The notes under the pieces were generated by a model. It saw only the letters and a program-made list of their open reading frames with translations. It was not told the origin of the DNA and did no database searches. From the NCBI GenBank assembly GCA_964392615.1, contig CAYMRB010000055.1, forward strand, positions 1-32,089: a DNA stretch of 32,089 bases. The letters run 5' to 3'. This DNA comes from CAYMRB01 sp964392615 (GTDB taxonomy: Bacteria; Planctomycetota; UBA8108). This document shows positions 9,401 through 16,776 of this stretch, piece after piece (the first letter of the stretch is position 1; every line of letters begins with the position of its first letter). Made by a program: the position numbers and the translations under genes.

Positions 9401-9912
9401 GCATGCTGATCGCGACCGGGCCGAACGTGATGAAAGGCTATCTCGGTCGCGACGAGCTGACGGCGGAGGTCCTCCGCGACGGTTGGTATCTGACCGGCGA
9501 CATCGCGGTGATGGACGAGGACGGCTACATACGCATCACCGATCGACTGTCGCGCTTCGCGAAGATCGGCGGCGAGATGGTGCCGCACGGCAAGGTGGAG
9601 GAGGCGCTGCAGGAAGCCGCCGACACCGACATCCAGGTCTTCGCGGTCACGTCGATCCCGGACGAGCGCAAGGGCGAGGCCCTCGCCGTGCTGCACACGA
9701 TCGACGAGGCGCGCATCCCGGAGATCGTCGAGCGCGTCGGAGAGGCCGGGTTGCCGAATCTGTTCGTGCCGCGCGTCGATCACTTCGTGCGCGTCGACGC
9801 ATTGCCGCTTCTCGGCACGGGGAAGCTCGATCTGCGTGCGGTGAAGCGGCTCGCTTGCGAGTCTCTCGGTTCCAGCGCCGAGGACGGCGCGGGAACCGAG
9901 AAACTCGCATAG
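6406..9912 (+). CDS. aas: LplT-like MFS / PlsC acyltransferase / acyl-ACP synthetase fusion (Aas-type)
   Basis: A 1168-aa fusion of the lysophospholipid repair pathway. Residues about 10-410 are an MFS permease like LplT (FLGAFNDNAWKMLVG, then many membrane helices), which flips lysophospholipids inward. Residues about 430-620 are a PlsC-type acyltransferase with NHVSFVD at 453-459 (HX4D) and FAEGQITRTG near 526. Residues about 640-1168 are an AMP-forming acyl ligase, with the P-loop SSGSTGEPKG at 801-810, EGYGTTECAP, the LTGDIAVMDEDGYIRITDR hinge and the catalytic lysine in GTGKLDLR (K1140). E. coli has LplT and Aas as two proteins; this full fusion is known in other bacteria. I favour the GTG at 6406, 4 bp after the upstream stop. 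A GTG at 6361 is also in frame but overlaps the ASPIC gene by 41 bp. Confidence 0.93.
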   Translation: MAESDKRHPLTGLLITQFLGAFNDNAWKMLVGLLAMDAVYASFAAGSPEAESASVVQNCIVFLVLTVPLMLFSLPAGVLSDRISKRRVIVAMKVLELVLMAAATVVLFTAPETRWLQWSVLGLMGLQSALFSPAKYGILPELLPHSKLSAGNGALELWTFVAIIAGTAAAGELKDFSTAESLWGPDGGVIWLAPLVLTMFAVMGLFATRWIPPVPVGRASGGLAESVGGAWKAVRAERTLWLAILGYCFYWAIASLMGPVILAFGKSALDLGNPGMLLAVFGLGVGAGSFIAGKMSAGKVEYGLIPLGAIVLAVFTFVLALVPATTTGSFLLMVPLGVASGWIVVPLNALLQWKSPPDRRGAVIALANFLVFGGLIVGNLAGIVLAQVFELPAWGALLAAAILTLAGTAWALWLLPDACLRLILIFLTHTFYRLRVIDARHVPQEGGALLVPNHVSFVDGLFLLASVDRPVRFIVDSAYFKHPFYGPFLRSLKAIEISSSGAPKVILRAMRDAGKYLDEGDVVCIFAEGQITRTGTLQPFRRGLERIVKGRTAPIIPVHLDRVWGSIFSRSGGRFVTKMPRRIPYPVTISFGEPLETKTPIWKVRRAVGELGSAAWKARKSSRPPLHRTFARSARRHPFRLAFADPTRRRMSYLQALVGVIAMARALRPRWRDQEHVGILLPPSIGGALTNIAAAFCGRTTVNLNYTVGREGMESAVRQAGVKTIVTSRAFIEKAKIEVPEGPETLWLEDVRGAIGAFDRLVATAMALLLPGRLIERLLVDRKRPGGPRVANDDTVTVIFSSGSTGEPKGVMLSHFNVDSNVEAVAQVIRLTKDDRILGILPTFHSFGYLALWAAANEGVSIIFLPNPLDAAEVGEKVGQYGVTILIATPTFLQLYLRRCSPGQFGSLRIVLAGAEKLPERLAQAFEDQFGIRPLEGYGTTECAPVIAAGTTDFRAAGFYQPGSRRGSVGQPLPGVAVRIVDADAPENVDECLEPNAPGMLIATGPNVMKGYLGRDELTAEVLRDGWYLTGDIAVMDEDGYIRITDRLSRFAKIGGEMVPHGKVEEALQEAADTDIQVFAVTSIPDERKGEALAVLHTIDEARIPEIVERVGEAGLPNLFVPRVDHFVRVDALPLLGTGKLDLRAVKRLACESLGSSAEDGAGTEKLA

Positions 9913-10147
9913 GGGGAAGAGCCGCCTTGGGCGGCGGAGGACGACGACAGAGTCTCGTTCTGGCGGTCTTTGGAGTCGCGTTTTTCGTGGTTCTCCACCC
10001 GCAACTTCGGTGTCCAATCTCATCGAGGGATTCAGTCCATCGCCGGAGGTCTACCGGTCTATCTCCACGACCGCACGACGGGTTCCAATGAGCACATCAG
10101 CGAGATCTACTGGCCGGGGATGCCGTGCGAACCGGCGCCAAAACTCG

Positions 10148-12880
10148 ATGATGGCACTGCCGACCGAATCGCGGCGGCGCAACCGATCCTGCCCCGCCGC
10201 GCTGTGCGCCCTCCTGCTCCTCTGCGCAGCGTCCGCGCTCGTGGCGCAGGACTGCAACGACAACGGGGTCGACGATGCGCAGGACATCGCGAGCGGCCGC
10301 AGCGCCGACTGCAACCGCGACGGCGTCCCCGACGAGTGTGAGATGGAGCGTGAGGTTTGGTTCGCAACGCGCGAGCGGATCCGCGCGGGCCGTACCGGGA
10401 GCTACGGCATTCCGGGGCGCCTCCTCACGGCGGATTTAGATGGCGACGGCGACGAAGACGTGGCGACCATCGCCGCGTCGGGCGGGGATCTGTCGCTGCT
10501 GTGGAATCGCGGCGATGGACACGTGTTCCTCGAGAACCTCGAGCTCGAGTTGACCGCGTTCGAGCTCCTGTGCGCGGACTTCGACGGCGACGCCGACCTC
10601 GATCTCGTCGTGGTAAACGACGGCTTCCGCGGTCGCAGCGACTCGGATTCGTTCCCGGACCGTCTGGACGTCTACCTGAACGACGGGGCCGGGAGCTTCC
10701 GCCGAGCCGGCAGCTTCGACCCGGGGCGGTACGCCTACACGGGCTCTGCCGGCGACCTCGACGACGACGGTGACGCAGACATCGTGCTGGTTGGTGGGGA
10801 GTCGGAACTCGTGTTCGAGTGCCTGTGGCTCCTGACCAACCGCGGCGATGCCACGTTTGACCCGCCTCGCCGCCTCGACGTGGGCGTCACGCCGCGTCTT
10901 CCCCACGTCGTCGACGTCAACGGCGACGGATACCGGGACATCGTCACGGTGCTCTGGCGCGGCGGCGGGGTCTCCGTCCGCAAGAACTTCGGCGAGCTCG
11001 ATTTCGAGGCGCCAGTCGTGTGGCCGGCCGGACCGGGGCCGGCCGGGATCGCCAGCGGCGACCTCGACGGCGACGGCGACGTCGATCTGGCTGTCGGCAA
11101 CCTCGATGCGCGGGTGCTGTCGGTGCTCTTCAACGACGGTGACGGCAACTTCTCGCGTCTCGAGCTCATTGGCGACCCGGGCACGCAAGACGCCGCCTTC
11201 CCGGTTCTCGCGGACCTCGATCAGGATGGGCGGCTGGACGCACTGGCTACCGGTTCGTCGCTCTACGCTTTCCGCAACCTCGGGGGCGGCAGCTTCGCAG
11301 CGGCGGTGCGCTACGGTGCCGGTCGCTCCGCGTTCTTCCCCGCCGCTGCGGACCTTGACCGCGACGGCTGGCCGGACGTGATCGTGAGCACGGGAGAGGG
11401 CCTCGACGACTGGCGCAGCACCGTCAGCGTGTTGCGCGGTCGCGGCGAGGGCCTGCTGGCAGCGACGCGCAGCTACTCGCTGCTGTCTCGAGGTCGCGTG
11501 GTTCGGGACGTCTGCACGGCTGATCTCGACGGTGACGGCGATGCCGACCTCGCGGTCGCGAGCCAGGACAGCGGGTCGGACGGGATCGGCCTCTTGTGGA
11601 ACGATGGAAGCGGGCGATTCTCTGACGCGGAGTACGTCTCCACCGGCCCGAGCTTCTCCGTCACGGACGTGTTTCCGTTGGACATCGACGGTGACGCCGA
11701 CCTGGATCTTCTCGCCGGAGGCTGGGACGCACGGGAACGCGGCATGACCGTGGTCCTGCGCAACGACGGGGGGCGGCTGACTCCCGAGCCGGGTCTCGTG
11801 GGGCCTTGGCCGCGCGGTGCGGCGCCGCCGGTCGATCTCGACCAGGACGGCCGATTCGACCTACTGGGGAAGTGCTCGGTCTACTGGAACGTAGGCGAGA
11901 TGCGCTTCGAGGAGGCTCACGTCGGCCCCCTCCCGGCATCCGACCGCTGCCAGCTTCCGCTCCTCACCGTGGGCGACTGGAACAGCGACGGTCTTCCGGA
12001 CCTCGCGTTCGTCATCGCGACCTTGCAGTTCTGGCGCAACGTCGGTGCGCGGAGCTTCGAGTTCTCGACCGAGCTCGATCTGGGCCGAAGTCCACACCAG
12101 AGGCACCGTGTCGAGGGCCTGTACCCGGCCGACTTCGACGGCGACGGGGATGTCGATCTCGCGATGGCTCGTGGGCCAGAGCACGTCCGCTTCGGCGACG
12201 AAGAGCGACAACTGGCCCGCGAGTTCGGCAGCGTGACCATCCTGCGAAACGACGGGGCCGGGAACTTCAGTGCGTCGTATCACCGCCAGCTTTCCAACCA
12301 CGGGCCGAACCTCGAGCCTGTCGATCTCGACCGAGACGGCGACCTCGACCTGCTCGTGACCGGCGGCCTCGAAGGCAGCACGGCGACGGTACAAGTGCTC
12401 TTCAACTCCGGCCAGGGGACCTTCGAGGAGAGCCGGAGCTACCTGGCGGACGGACTGACTCACAGGGTAGTCCCGGCGGACTTCGACGGTGACGACCGGC
12501 TCGACCTCGCGGTCACCTACCAGAACTTCCCGCGCATCTCGGTGCTCCTCAACGACGCTCCTCGACAGGGCCACGACGCGAGTGAACGCGATTGCGGGCA
12601 ACCCGTGTTTCGGCGCGGCGTGCTGACCGGACGGACTGCCGTCACCGGGGCAGACGTGCGGATCATCCTCTACTGGCTCTTCGGCGGCCTCCGACCGCCC
12701 CCTTGCCAGAAGGCGGCCGACGTCAATGACGATGGTCGGGTGGATGTCACCGACGCGATCCATCTCCTCATGTACCGCTTCCTCCGAATCGGTGCGGAGC
12801 CCGCAGCGCCGTTCCCTCTCTGCGGCATCGACTCGACCCCGGACGACCTGAGCTGCGAGGAGCCGCTCGCTTGTCCTTGA
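10148..12880 (+). CDS. Secreted FG-GAP repeat protein with C-terminal dockerin-like module
   Basis: A 910-aa exported protein. The signal peptide is RRRNRSCPAALCALLLLC ending at ALVA-QD. It is followed by a short Ca-binding segment DCNDNGVDDAQD and DCNRDGVPDECE, typical of planctomycete secreted proteins. At least fourteen FG-GAP/VCBS units follow, such as DLDGDGDEDVA, DFDGDADLDLVVV, DLDQDGRLDALA, DFDGDGDVDLAM and DLDRDGDLDLLV, enough for about two beta-propellers. The last ~90 residues are dockerin-like: one good Ca loop (DVNDDGRVDVTDAIHLLMY) preceded by a degenerate partner (LTGRTAVTGADVRIILYWL) lacking the acidic residues. The open frame extends back to 10010, but the ATG pair at 10148/10151 places the signal peptide at the N-terminus. 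I see no ribosome site at either. Function is probably cell-surface or extracellular binding. Confidence 0.88.
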   Translation: MMALPTESRRRNRSCPAALCALLLLCAASALVAQDCNDNGVDDAQDIASGRSADCNRDGVPDECEMEREVWFATRERIRAGRTGSYGIPGRLLTADLDGDGDEDVATIAASGGDLSLLWNRGDGHVFLENLELELTAFELLCADFDGDADLDLVVVNDGFRGRSDSDSFPDRLDVYLNDGAGSFRRAGSFDPGRYAYTGSAGDLDDDGDADIVLVGGESELVFECLWLLTNRGDATFDPPRRLDVGVTPRLPHVVDVNGDGYRDIVTVLWRGGGVSVRKNFGELDFEAPVVWPAGPGPAGIASGDLDGDGDVDLAVGNLDARVLSVLFNDGDGNFSRLELIGDPGTQDAAFPVLADLDQDGRLDALATGSSLYAFRNLGGGSFAAAVRYGAGRSAFFPAAADLDRDGWPDVIVSTGEGLDDWRSTVSVLRGRGEGLLAATRSYSLLSRGRVVRDVCTADLDGDGDADLAVASQDSGSDGIGLLWNDGSGRFSDAEYVSTGPSFSVTDVFPLDIDGDADLDLLAGGWDARERGMTVVLRNDGGRLTPEPGLVGPWPRGAAPPVDLDQDGRFDLLGKCSVYWNVGEMRFEEAHVGPLPASDRCQLPLLTVGDWNSDGLPDLAFVIATLQFWRNVGARSFEFSTELDLGRSPHQRHRVEGLYPADFDGDGDVDLAMARGPEHVRFGDEERQLAREFGSVTILRNDGAGNFSASYHRQLSNHGPNLEPVDLDRDGDLDLLVTGGLEGSTATVQVLFNSGQGTFEESRSYLADGLTHRVVPADFDGDDRLDLAVTYQNFPRISVLLNDAPRQGHDASERDCGQPVFRRGVLTGRTAVTGADVRIILYWLFGGLRPPPCQKAADVNDDGRVDVTDAIHLLMYRFLRIGAEPAAPFPLCGIDSTPDDLSCEEPLACP

Positions 12881-12963
12881 GCGACCCTCGAGCGCGCGTC
12901 AGCGCCGTCCTCTCTCGCGTGTGCGGCTCTTCTCGCGTGCTCGCGCGCCGAGCTCCTCGGTGT

Positions 12964-12982
12964 GCTCCGCTCGATGCGGAGC
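12964..12982. terminator. Perfect hairpin between convergent genes, possible bidirectional terminator
   Basis: GCTCCGC (12964-12970), a 5-base loop, then GCGGAGC (12976-12982) form a perfect 7-bp stem between the convergent dockerin-tailed gene and the HEAT-repeat gene. There is no T tract on either side, so it is not a standard intrinsic terminator; placement is the main support. A weaker 6-bp inverted repeat, TCCCGA/TCGGGA, lies at 13012-13041 beside the HEAT gene stop. Confidence 0.4.
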
Positions 12983-13045
12983 CTGTCACGTGTCTCGCGC
13001 AGGCCTGATTCTCCCGAACGCCGACCACCTGACGATCGGGAAGCG

Positions 13046-14878
13046 TCATTCCCCGCCGACGGCGGACGCAGCAGCGCGGATCGCGTCGAGCTCCTCGAGC
13101 ACTCGCGAAGCGTGAGCCGCCGGGCGATCGGCGCCTTCTTTCGCGACGCGTTCCAGCTCGGGCCGCGCCGCCTCCGCGGCGTCTCCGATGCGCGATAGCG
13201 CTACCGCAGCCGCCGATCGGACTCTCGGTCGCGGGTCGCACAGCGCGCGGGCGAGCGCTCGCGAGGCGTCGGCGGCGCCCAGGCCACGAAGGCGGCCAAG
13301 GGCGGCGGCGGCGTGGGCGCTCAGCGCTGCGTCCTGTGCGGTCAGGGCGTCGATCAGCGGACGGGCTGCCTCGCCGCTGTTCGGGTCGAGGCATCGAGTG
13401 AGAGCGAGTGCGGCAGCTCGGCGCACGTCGATTTCCGGATCGTCGAGAAGCCGCAGGAGGTCCTCGGACCACTGCTCCTTGCGATAGAGTGCCAGCGCCG
13501 TTCTCTCGCGCACGATCGGATCGCGGAACTTCAGGAGCCCGCGCAGCAGCGGCCGATCGTCGGGATCGGAGGTCACATGGTCGAGGACGCTGGCCGTCCG
13601 CGCTGCCGCATGCACGATTCGGTCGCGCGAGGTCACCTCCTCGAGGGCGTCGAAGCGGCGAGTCAATAGCAGCACGGCGACGCGTCTCTTCTGTGGGTCG
13701 TCGGATTCGAGCTCCGCGAGCAGGTGGGGGAGCAGCCTGGGGCGAGTCGCCTCGCGGAGATCGGGATCAGCGCAATGAGCGAGCGCCAGCGCCGCGGCCC
13801 GTCGCACCGCGGGCTCCGCGTCGTCGAGGAGAGGCTGTAGATCGACGGCGATGTCACTGGCCTTCCGCCCACGGCGGCGGATGGCCGTCGCCGCCCTCTC
13901 TCGCGTGCGCGGGTCCGGGCTCTTCGTGAGCTCGCGCAGCACAGGGCGCCCGAAGCCATGGGCGGCGAGATCGTCGAGTGCCCTCGGCGTGCGTCCTGCC
14001 GCACGCACCAACGGCTCGCGCCACGGTGGGTGTGAGGAGCCGTCGAATCGCTGCAAGAGGACGAGAATCGCGACGCGGCGCTCGTTCTCGCTGCCGGACT
14101 CGAGCTCCTCGAGGAGGCGTGGAAGGGCGGCCCGGCCGAGCCGCACGATGAGCGCGTTGCTATCGGGCCGTGTCTTGCCCTCATCGTGAACGCCCTCCGT
14201 GAGCCTGTCGTCCAACGTCGATCTGCGGACGATGGCGACCTCGAGCCATGGCCGATTCGCCAGCAAGAGCGGTGCGCTGACCGGGAGCTCGTCGAAGATT
14301 GCGAACAGGCTGCTCAACGAGGCCTCGGACTGCCGTTCGCTTTCGCCGGGGGCGAGCCCGAAGATGGCTCGAAACTGCGCCGGCGGGATACCGCGGGCGT
14401 CGTGGCTCCAGAGCTCGACGTAGGTCTGCCGATTCAGCTCGATTCCGCTGCGCGACAGTCGGACCGACGCCCGGCCGTTCGAGTCGGTCGTACGGTAGAT
14501 CGCAGCGTCGAGGAGGTCGACGGCACCGAAACGGTCGATCGGGTTTTCCGGTGTTCCGACGGTAGCCGTTCCCCAAATCGGGGCGTTGTCACCGAGCAAG
14601 TTTGTTCCGAAACGCGCGCACGTCCGTTCGATCAGCAGCTCCAGGAAAGCCGCTCGCCCCGCGTGCGAGCTCGCCCACCGTCGAATGGCCGCGTGCTGGA
14701 CGCTGCCGGGCTGCTCGCTGACGTACCGGTCGATGCGCGTCGGATCCTGGTGGAGTTGCCAAACGTGATACTCCACCGCGAGGTCGCGCCAGAAGACCAT
14801 CGCGAGCGTCGCGACTGCGAGGAGCCCGCACCCGGCGATCACGGCGACCCGGCGGCCTCTTGACGTTGGACTCGTCAC
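13046..14878 (-). CDS. Membrane-anchored HEAT-repeat protein
   Basis: A 610-aa protein with one N-terminal membrane segment (VAVIAGCGLLAVATLAMVFW, residues about 11-30) and a long soluble part. The first ~200 residues after the anchor match no domain I recognise; they contain EYHVWQLHQDPTRIDRYV and a patch describing exchange of 'SDNGRASVRLSRSG'-like beta strands. From about residue 220 to the end there are tandem helical HEAT-like repeats, for example AVRRAAALALAHCADPDLRE, VRRAAALALTRCLDPN and PRVRSAAAVALSRIGDAAE. Such repeats are protein-interaction scaffolds. I placed the start at GTG 14878, which has AGAGGGG eight bases upstream and leads into the anchor; the open frame runs to 14974 without better support. 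It is divergent from the DUF4173-like gene. The partner is unknown. Confidence 0.82.
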   Translation of the reverse strand: MTSPTSRGRRVAVIAGCGLLAVATLAMVFWRDLAVEYHVWQLHQDPTRIDRYVSEQPGSVQHAAIRRWASSHAGRAAFLELLIERTCARFGTNLLGDNAPIWGTATVGTPENPIDRFGAVDLLDAAIYRTTDSNGRASVRLSRSGIELNRQTYVELWSHDARGIPPAQFRAIFGLAPGESERQSEASLSSLFAIFDELPVSAPLLLANRPWLEVAIVRRSTLDDRLTEGVHDEGKTRPDSNALIVRLGRAALPRLLEELESGSENERRVAILVLLQRFDGSSHPPWREPLVRAAGRTPRALDDLAAHGFGRPVLRELTKSPDPRTRERAATAIRRRGRKASDIAVDLQPLLDDAEPAVRRAAALALAHCADPDLREATRPRLLPHLLAELESDDPQKRRVAVLLLTRRFDALEEVTSRDRIVHAAARTASVLDHVTSDPDDRPLLRGLLKFRDPIVRERTALALYRKEQWSEDLLRLLDDPEIDVRRAAALALTRCLDPNSGEAARPLIDALTAQDAALSAHAAAALGRLRGLGAADASRALARALCDPRPRVRSAAAVALSRIGDAAEAARPELERVAKEGADRPAAHASRVLEELDAIRAAASAVGGE

Positions 14879-15026
14879 TCGCACACCCCTCTTCGGACGT
14901 CGAACATCGAAAGCTCGGACCCGCGCTGGCCACCTGCCAAGGTGTTCACGCCAGCACCCTCCTCGAAGTCGCAAAGAAGATCAACGGGAACCGCTGCGTG
15001 ATCGCCGATCGGCCGAGCCCGGCGTC

Positions 15027-15055
15027 TTGACACAGCATACTCTGTGTGGCAAAGT
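15027..15055 (+). promoter_or_regulatory. Sigma70-like promoter with embedded palindrome
   Basis: A perfect -35 box TTGACA (15027-15032) is followed after 17 bases by CAAAGT (15050-15055), a weak -10 that keeps A2, A4 and T6. The inverted repeat ACACAG (15030-15035) / CTGTGT (15042-15047) with a 6-base centre overlaps the -35 end and the spacer, where a repressor would block polymerase. Transcription would begin near 15062, about 50 nt before the ATG at 15111. Confidence 0.5.
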
Positions 15056-15110
15056 AAGTGTCCCCCCTGCGATCGGAACTCGAAGTGACAGAGAAACCCG
15101 GAGGGTGCCG

Positions 15111-16703
15111 ATGCGCCGCTTCCGCCTCCACTCGTTGCCGATCTGCTGGCTCGTCCTTCTCGCGCTTGCCGACTGGCTGTTCTACGCACGTCCGCTGGGC
15201 TGGGCGCTCGGCGCGTACCTCGTCGGGCTCGTCGCCGTGCTGCTCCTGCGCTGGCCGCGCGTCCTGCGCGAGGGCGCCGTGTGCTGGCTCGGTCTCGCGC
15301 TCGTCGGGCTCGCCGTGTCGTTCGCCTACCAGCCGGGTCCGCTGTCGTTCGCGGTAGCAGCGGTCCTCCTCGCGACGCTCGCGATGAGCGGCCGTGAGAC
15401 CTGGCTTCTCGGCGGCTGGCGCAGCCTCCGGCGGCAGTGCGGTTTCGCGCTGTACGGCTGGGCACAGTGGATCGTCGACCTCTTGGGCATGCGCCGCGTC
15501 CTTCTGCGACGCGGCCGGCGCGTCGAGCGCTCGTCTTTCGTCGTCCTCGTCATCAAGACGTGGACGGTTCCCGTCCTGTTGACGCTCGTCTTCGTCGCGC
15601 TCTTCGCCGTCGCCAACCCGGTCATCTCGGGCTGGCTCGAGTCGCTCGAAGGGATCGACGAGTGGATCGGCGACCTCCTCAGCGGTGCTCGGATTCTGTT
15701 CTGGGCCCTCGTCGGCATGTGGCTGTGGGCTCTGCTGCGCGCACGCGCCATGGCGCGGCACGGTCGCGCGCCGCACCTCGTGAGCGCGAGAGCGACGACC
15801 GCGGGCCGCCGGACGAGGGACCGCATGGCCGGTGGGGCGGTCCCGGCGCCGACGATGGGCGAAACCTGGCTGTCGACGGCGACGATCGTCCGCTCCCTCA
15901 TCCTCTTCAACGTCGTGTTCGCCGTGCAGACCGTCCTCGACGTGTCGTACCTGTTCGGCGGCGCGGAGTTGCCCGAGGGCATGACCTACGCGAGCTACGC
16001 CCACCGGGGCGCCTATCCGCTCGTCGCGACGGCGCTGCTGGCGGCGGTGTTCGTGCTGATCACGTTCCGGGCCGGCAGTGCGACCGAGTCGCTCGCCCGA
16101 GCGCGCCGCCTCGTGTACGCGTGGATCGCCCAGAACCTGTTCCTGACGTTCACCGCCGTCTGGCGGCTCGGGCTCTACATCGACGTGTACAGCCTGACGC
16201 GCCTTCGCGTCGCGGCCGGCATCTGGATGGTCCTGGTCGCCCTCGGACTCGTGTGGATCTGCCTGCGCATCTTGTTGCGACGCGAGAACCGCTGGCTCGT
16301 TCGCGTCAATTACCGCACGGCGGCCCTCATCCTGTGGGCCTGCTGCTTCGTCGACTTCGACGGCGGCATCGCGTCCTACAACGCCGCGCACTGCTACGAG
16401 ATCACCGGACGCGGGCCGAACATCGACCTCGGGTATCTCTACGAGCTCGGCGAGGCGTCGATCCCCGCGCTCGTCGCGCTCTCGGAGCAGCTCGCCGACA
16501 CCGACGTCGGCACCGGCGCGGCCGACCGCGCCGCTCGGCTGCGGGAGAAGGTCGGCGCTCGGCTCGAGGACTGGCGCGGCTGGACGTGGCTGCGATCCCG
16601 CGTCGCGGCGGTGGCCGACGCGAGTCCCGCGGTGTCGACGGTGCCGAAGGTGCCGAAGGTGCCGACCGTGCCGACGGCACCAGCGATGCCAGCGGGTCCG
16701 TGA
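15111..16703 (+). CDS. DUF4153/DUF4173-like multi-pass membrane protein
   Basis: A 530-aa integral membrane protein. Hydrophobic segments include LPICWLVLLALADWLFY, YLVGLVAVLLLRW, VPVLLTLVFVALFAV, ILFNVVFAVQTVLDVSYLF and AAGIWMVLVALGLVWICL. The stretch LFGGAELPEGMTYASYAHRGAYPLV is the hallmark YAHRGxY segment of the DUF4153/DUF4173 group of uncharacterised membrane proteins. The ATG at 15111 has GGAGGG six bases upstream and is chosen over an in-frame start at 15027, which would sit inside the promoter. The soluble C-terminus ends in a Val-Pro-rich tail (VPKVPKVPTVPTAP) encoded by a 9-bp DNA repeat. It is the first of five co-directional genes, though a 73-bp gap to the next leaves operon membership uncertain. 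Function unknown. Confidence 0.8.
   Translation: MRRFRLHSLPICWLVLLALADWLFYARPLGWALGAYLVGLVAVLLLRWPRVLREGAVCWLGLALVGLAVSFAYQPGPLSFAVAAVLLATLAMSGRETWLLGGWRSLRRQCGFALYGWAQWIVDLLGMRRVLLRRGRRVERSSFVVLVIKTWTVPVLLTLVFVALFAVANPVISGWLESLEGIDEWIGDLLSGARILFWALVGMWLWALLRARAMARHGRAPHLVSARATTAGRRTRDRMAGGAVPAPTMGETWLSTATIVRSLILFNVVFAVQTVLDVSYLFGGAELPEGMTYASYAHRGAYPLVATALLAAVFVLITFRAGSATESLARARRLVYAWIAQNLFLTFTAVWRLGLYIDVYSLTRLRVAAGIWMVLVALGLVWICLRILLRRENRWLVRVNYRTAALILWACCFVDFDGGIASYNAAHCYEITGRGPNIDLGYLYELGEASIPALVALSEQLADTDVGTGAADRAARLREKVGARLEDWRGWTWLRSRVAAVADASPAVSTVPKVPKVPTVPTAPAMPAGP
16641..16676 (+). repeat. Four 9-bp in-frame repeats at the end of the membrane-protein gene
   Basis: GTGCCGAAG occurs twice (16641-16649, 16650-16658), followed by the variants GTGCCGACC and GTGCCGACG. 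They encode the Val-Pro-Lys/Thr tail of the DUF4173-like protein. The array is a likely site of copy-number change without frameshift. Confidence 0.85.
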
Positions 16704-16776
16704 ACACCGTGGAGCGCCGCGGCGGTTGCGGTACGATGTGCGGCTGACCCTGCCCACGGAGTACAGGAGACCACCG

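Noticed and set aside
9921..9935. GCCGCC/GGCGGC hairpin after the Aas fusion as a terminator
   Set aside because: The loop is only three bases and no T tract follows; short GC hairpins occur by chance here.
7461..10091. An 876-codon frame inside the Aas fusion
   Set aside because: It is the +1/+2 shadow of the conserved acyltransferase-ligase frame, with runs of Arg and Ala and no motifs.
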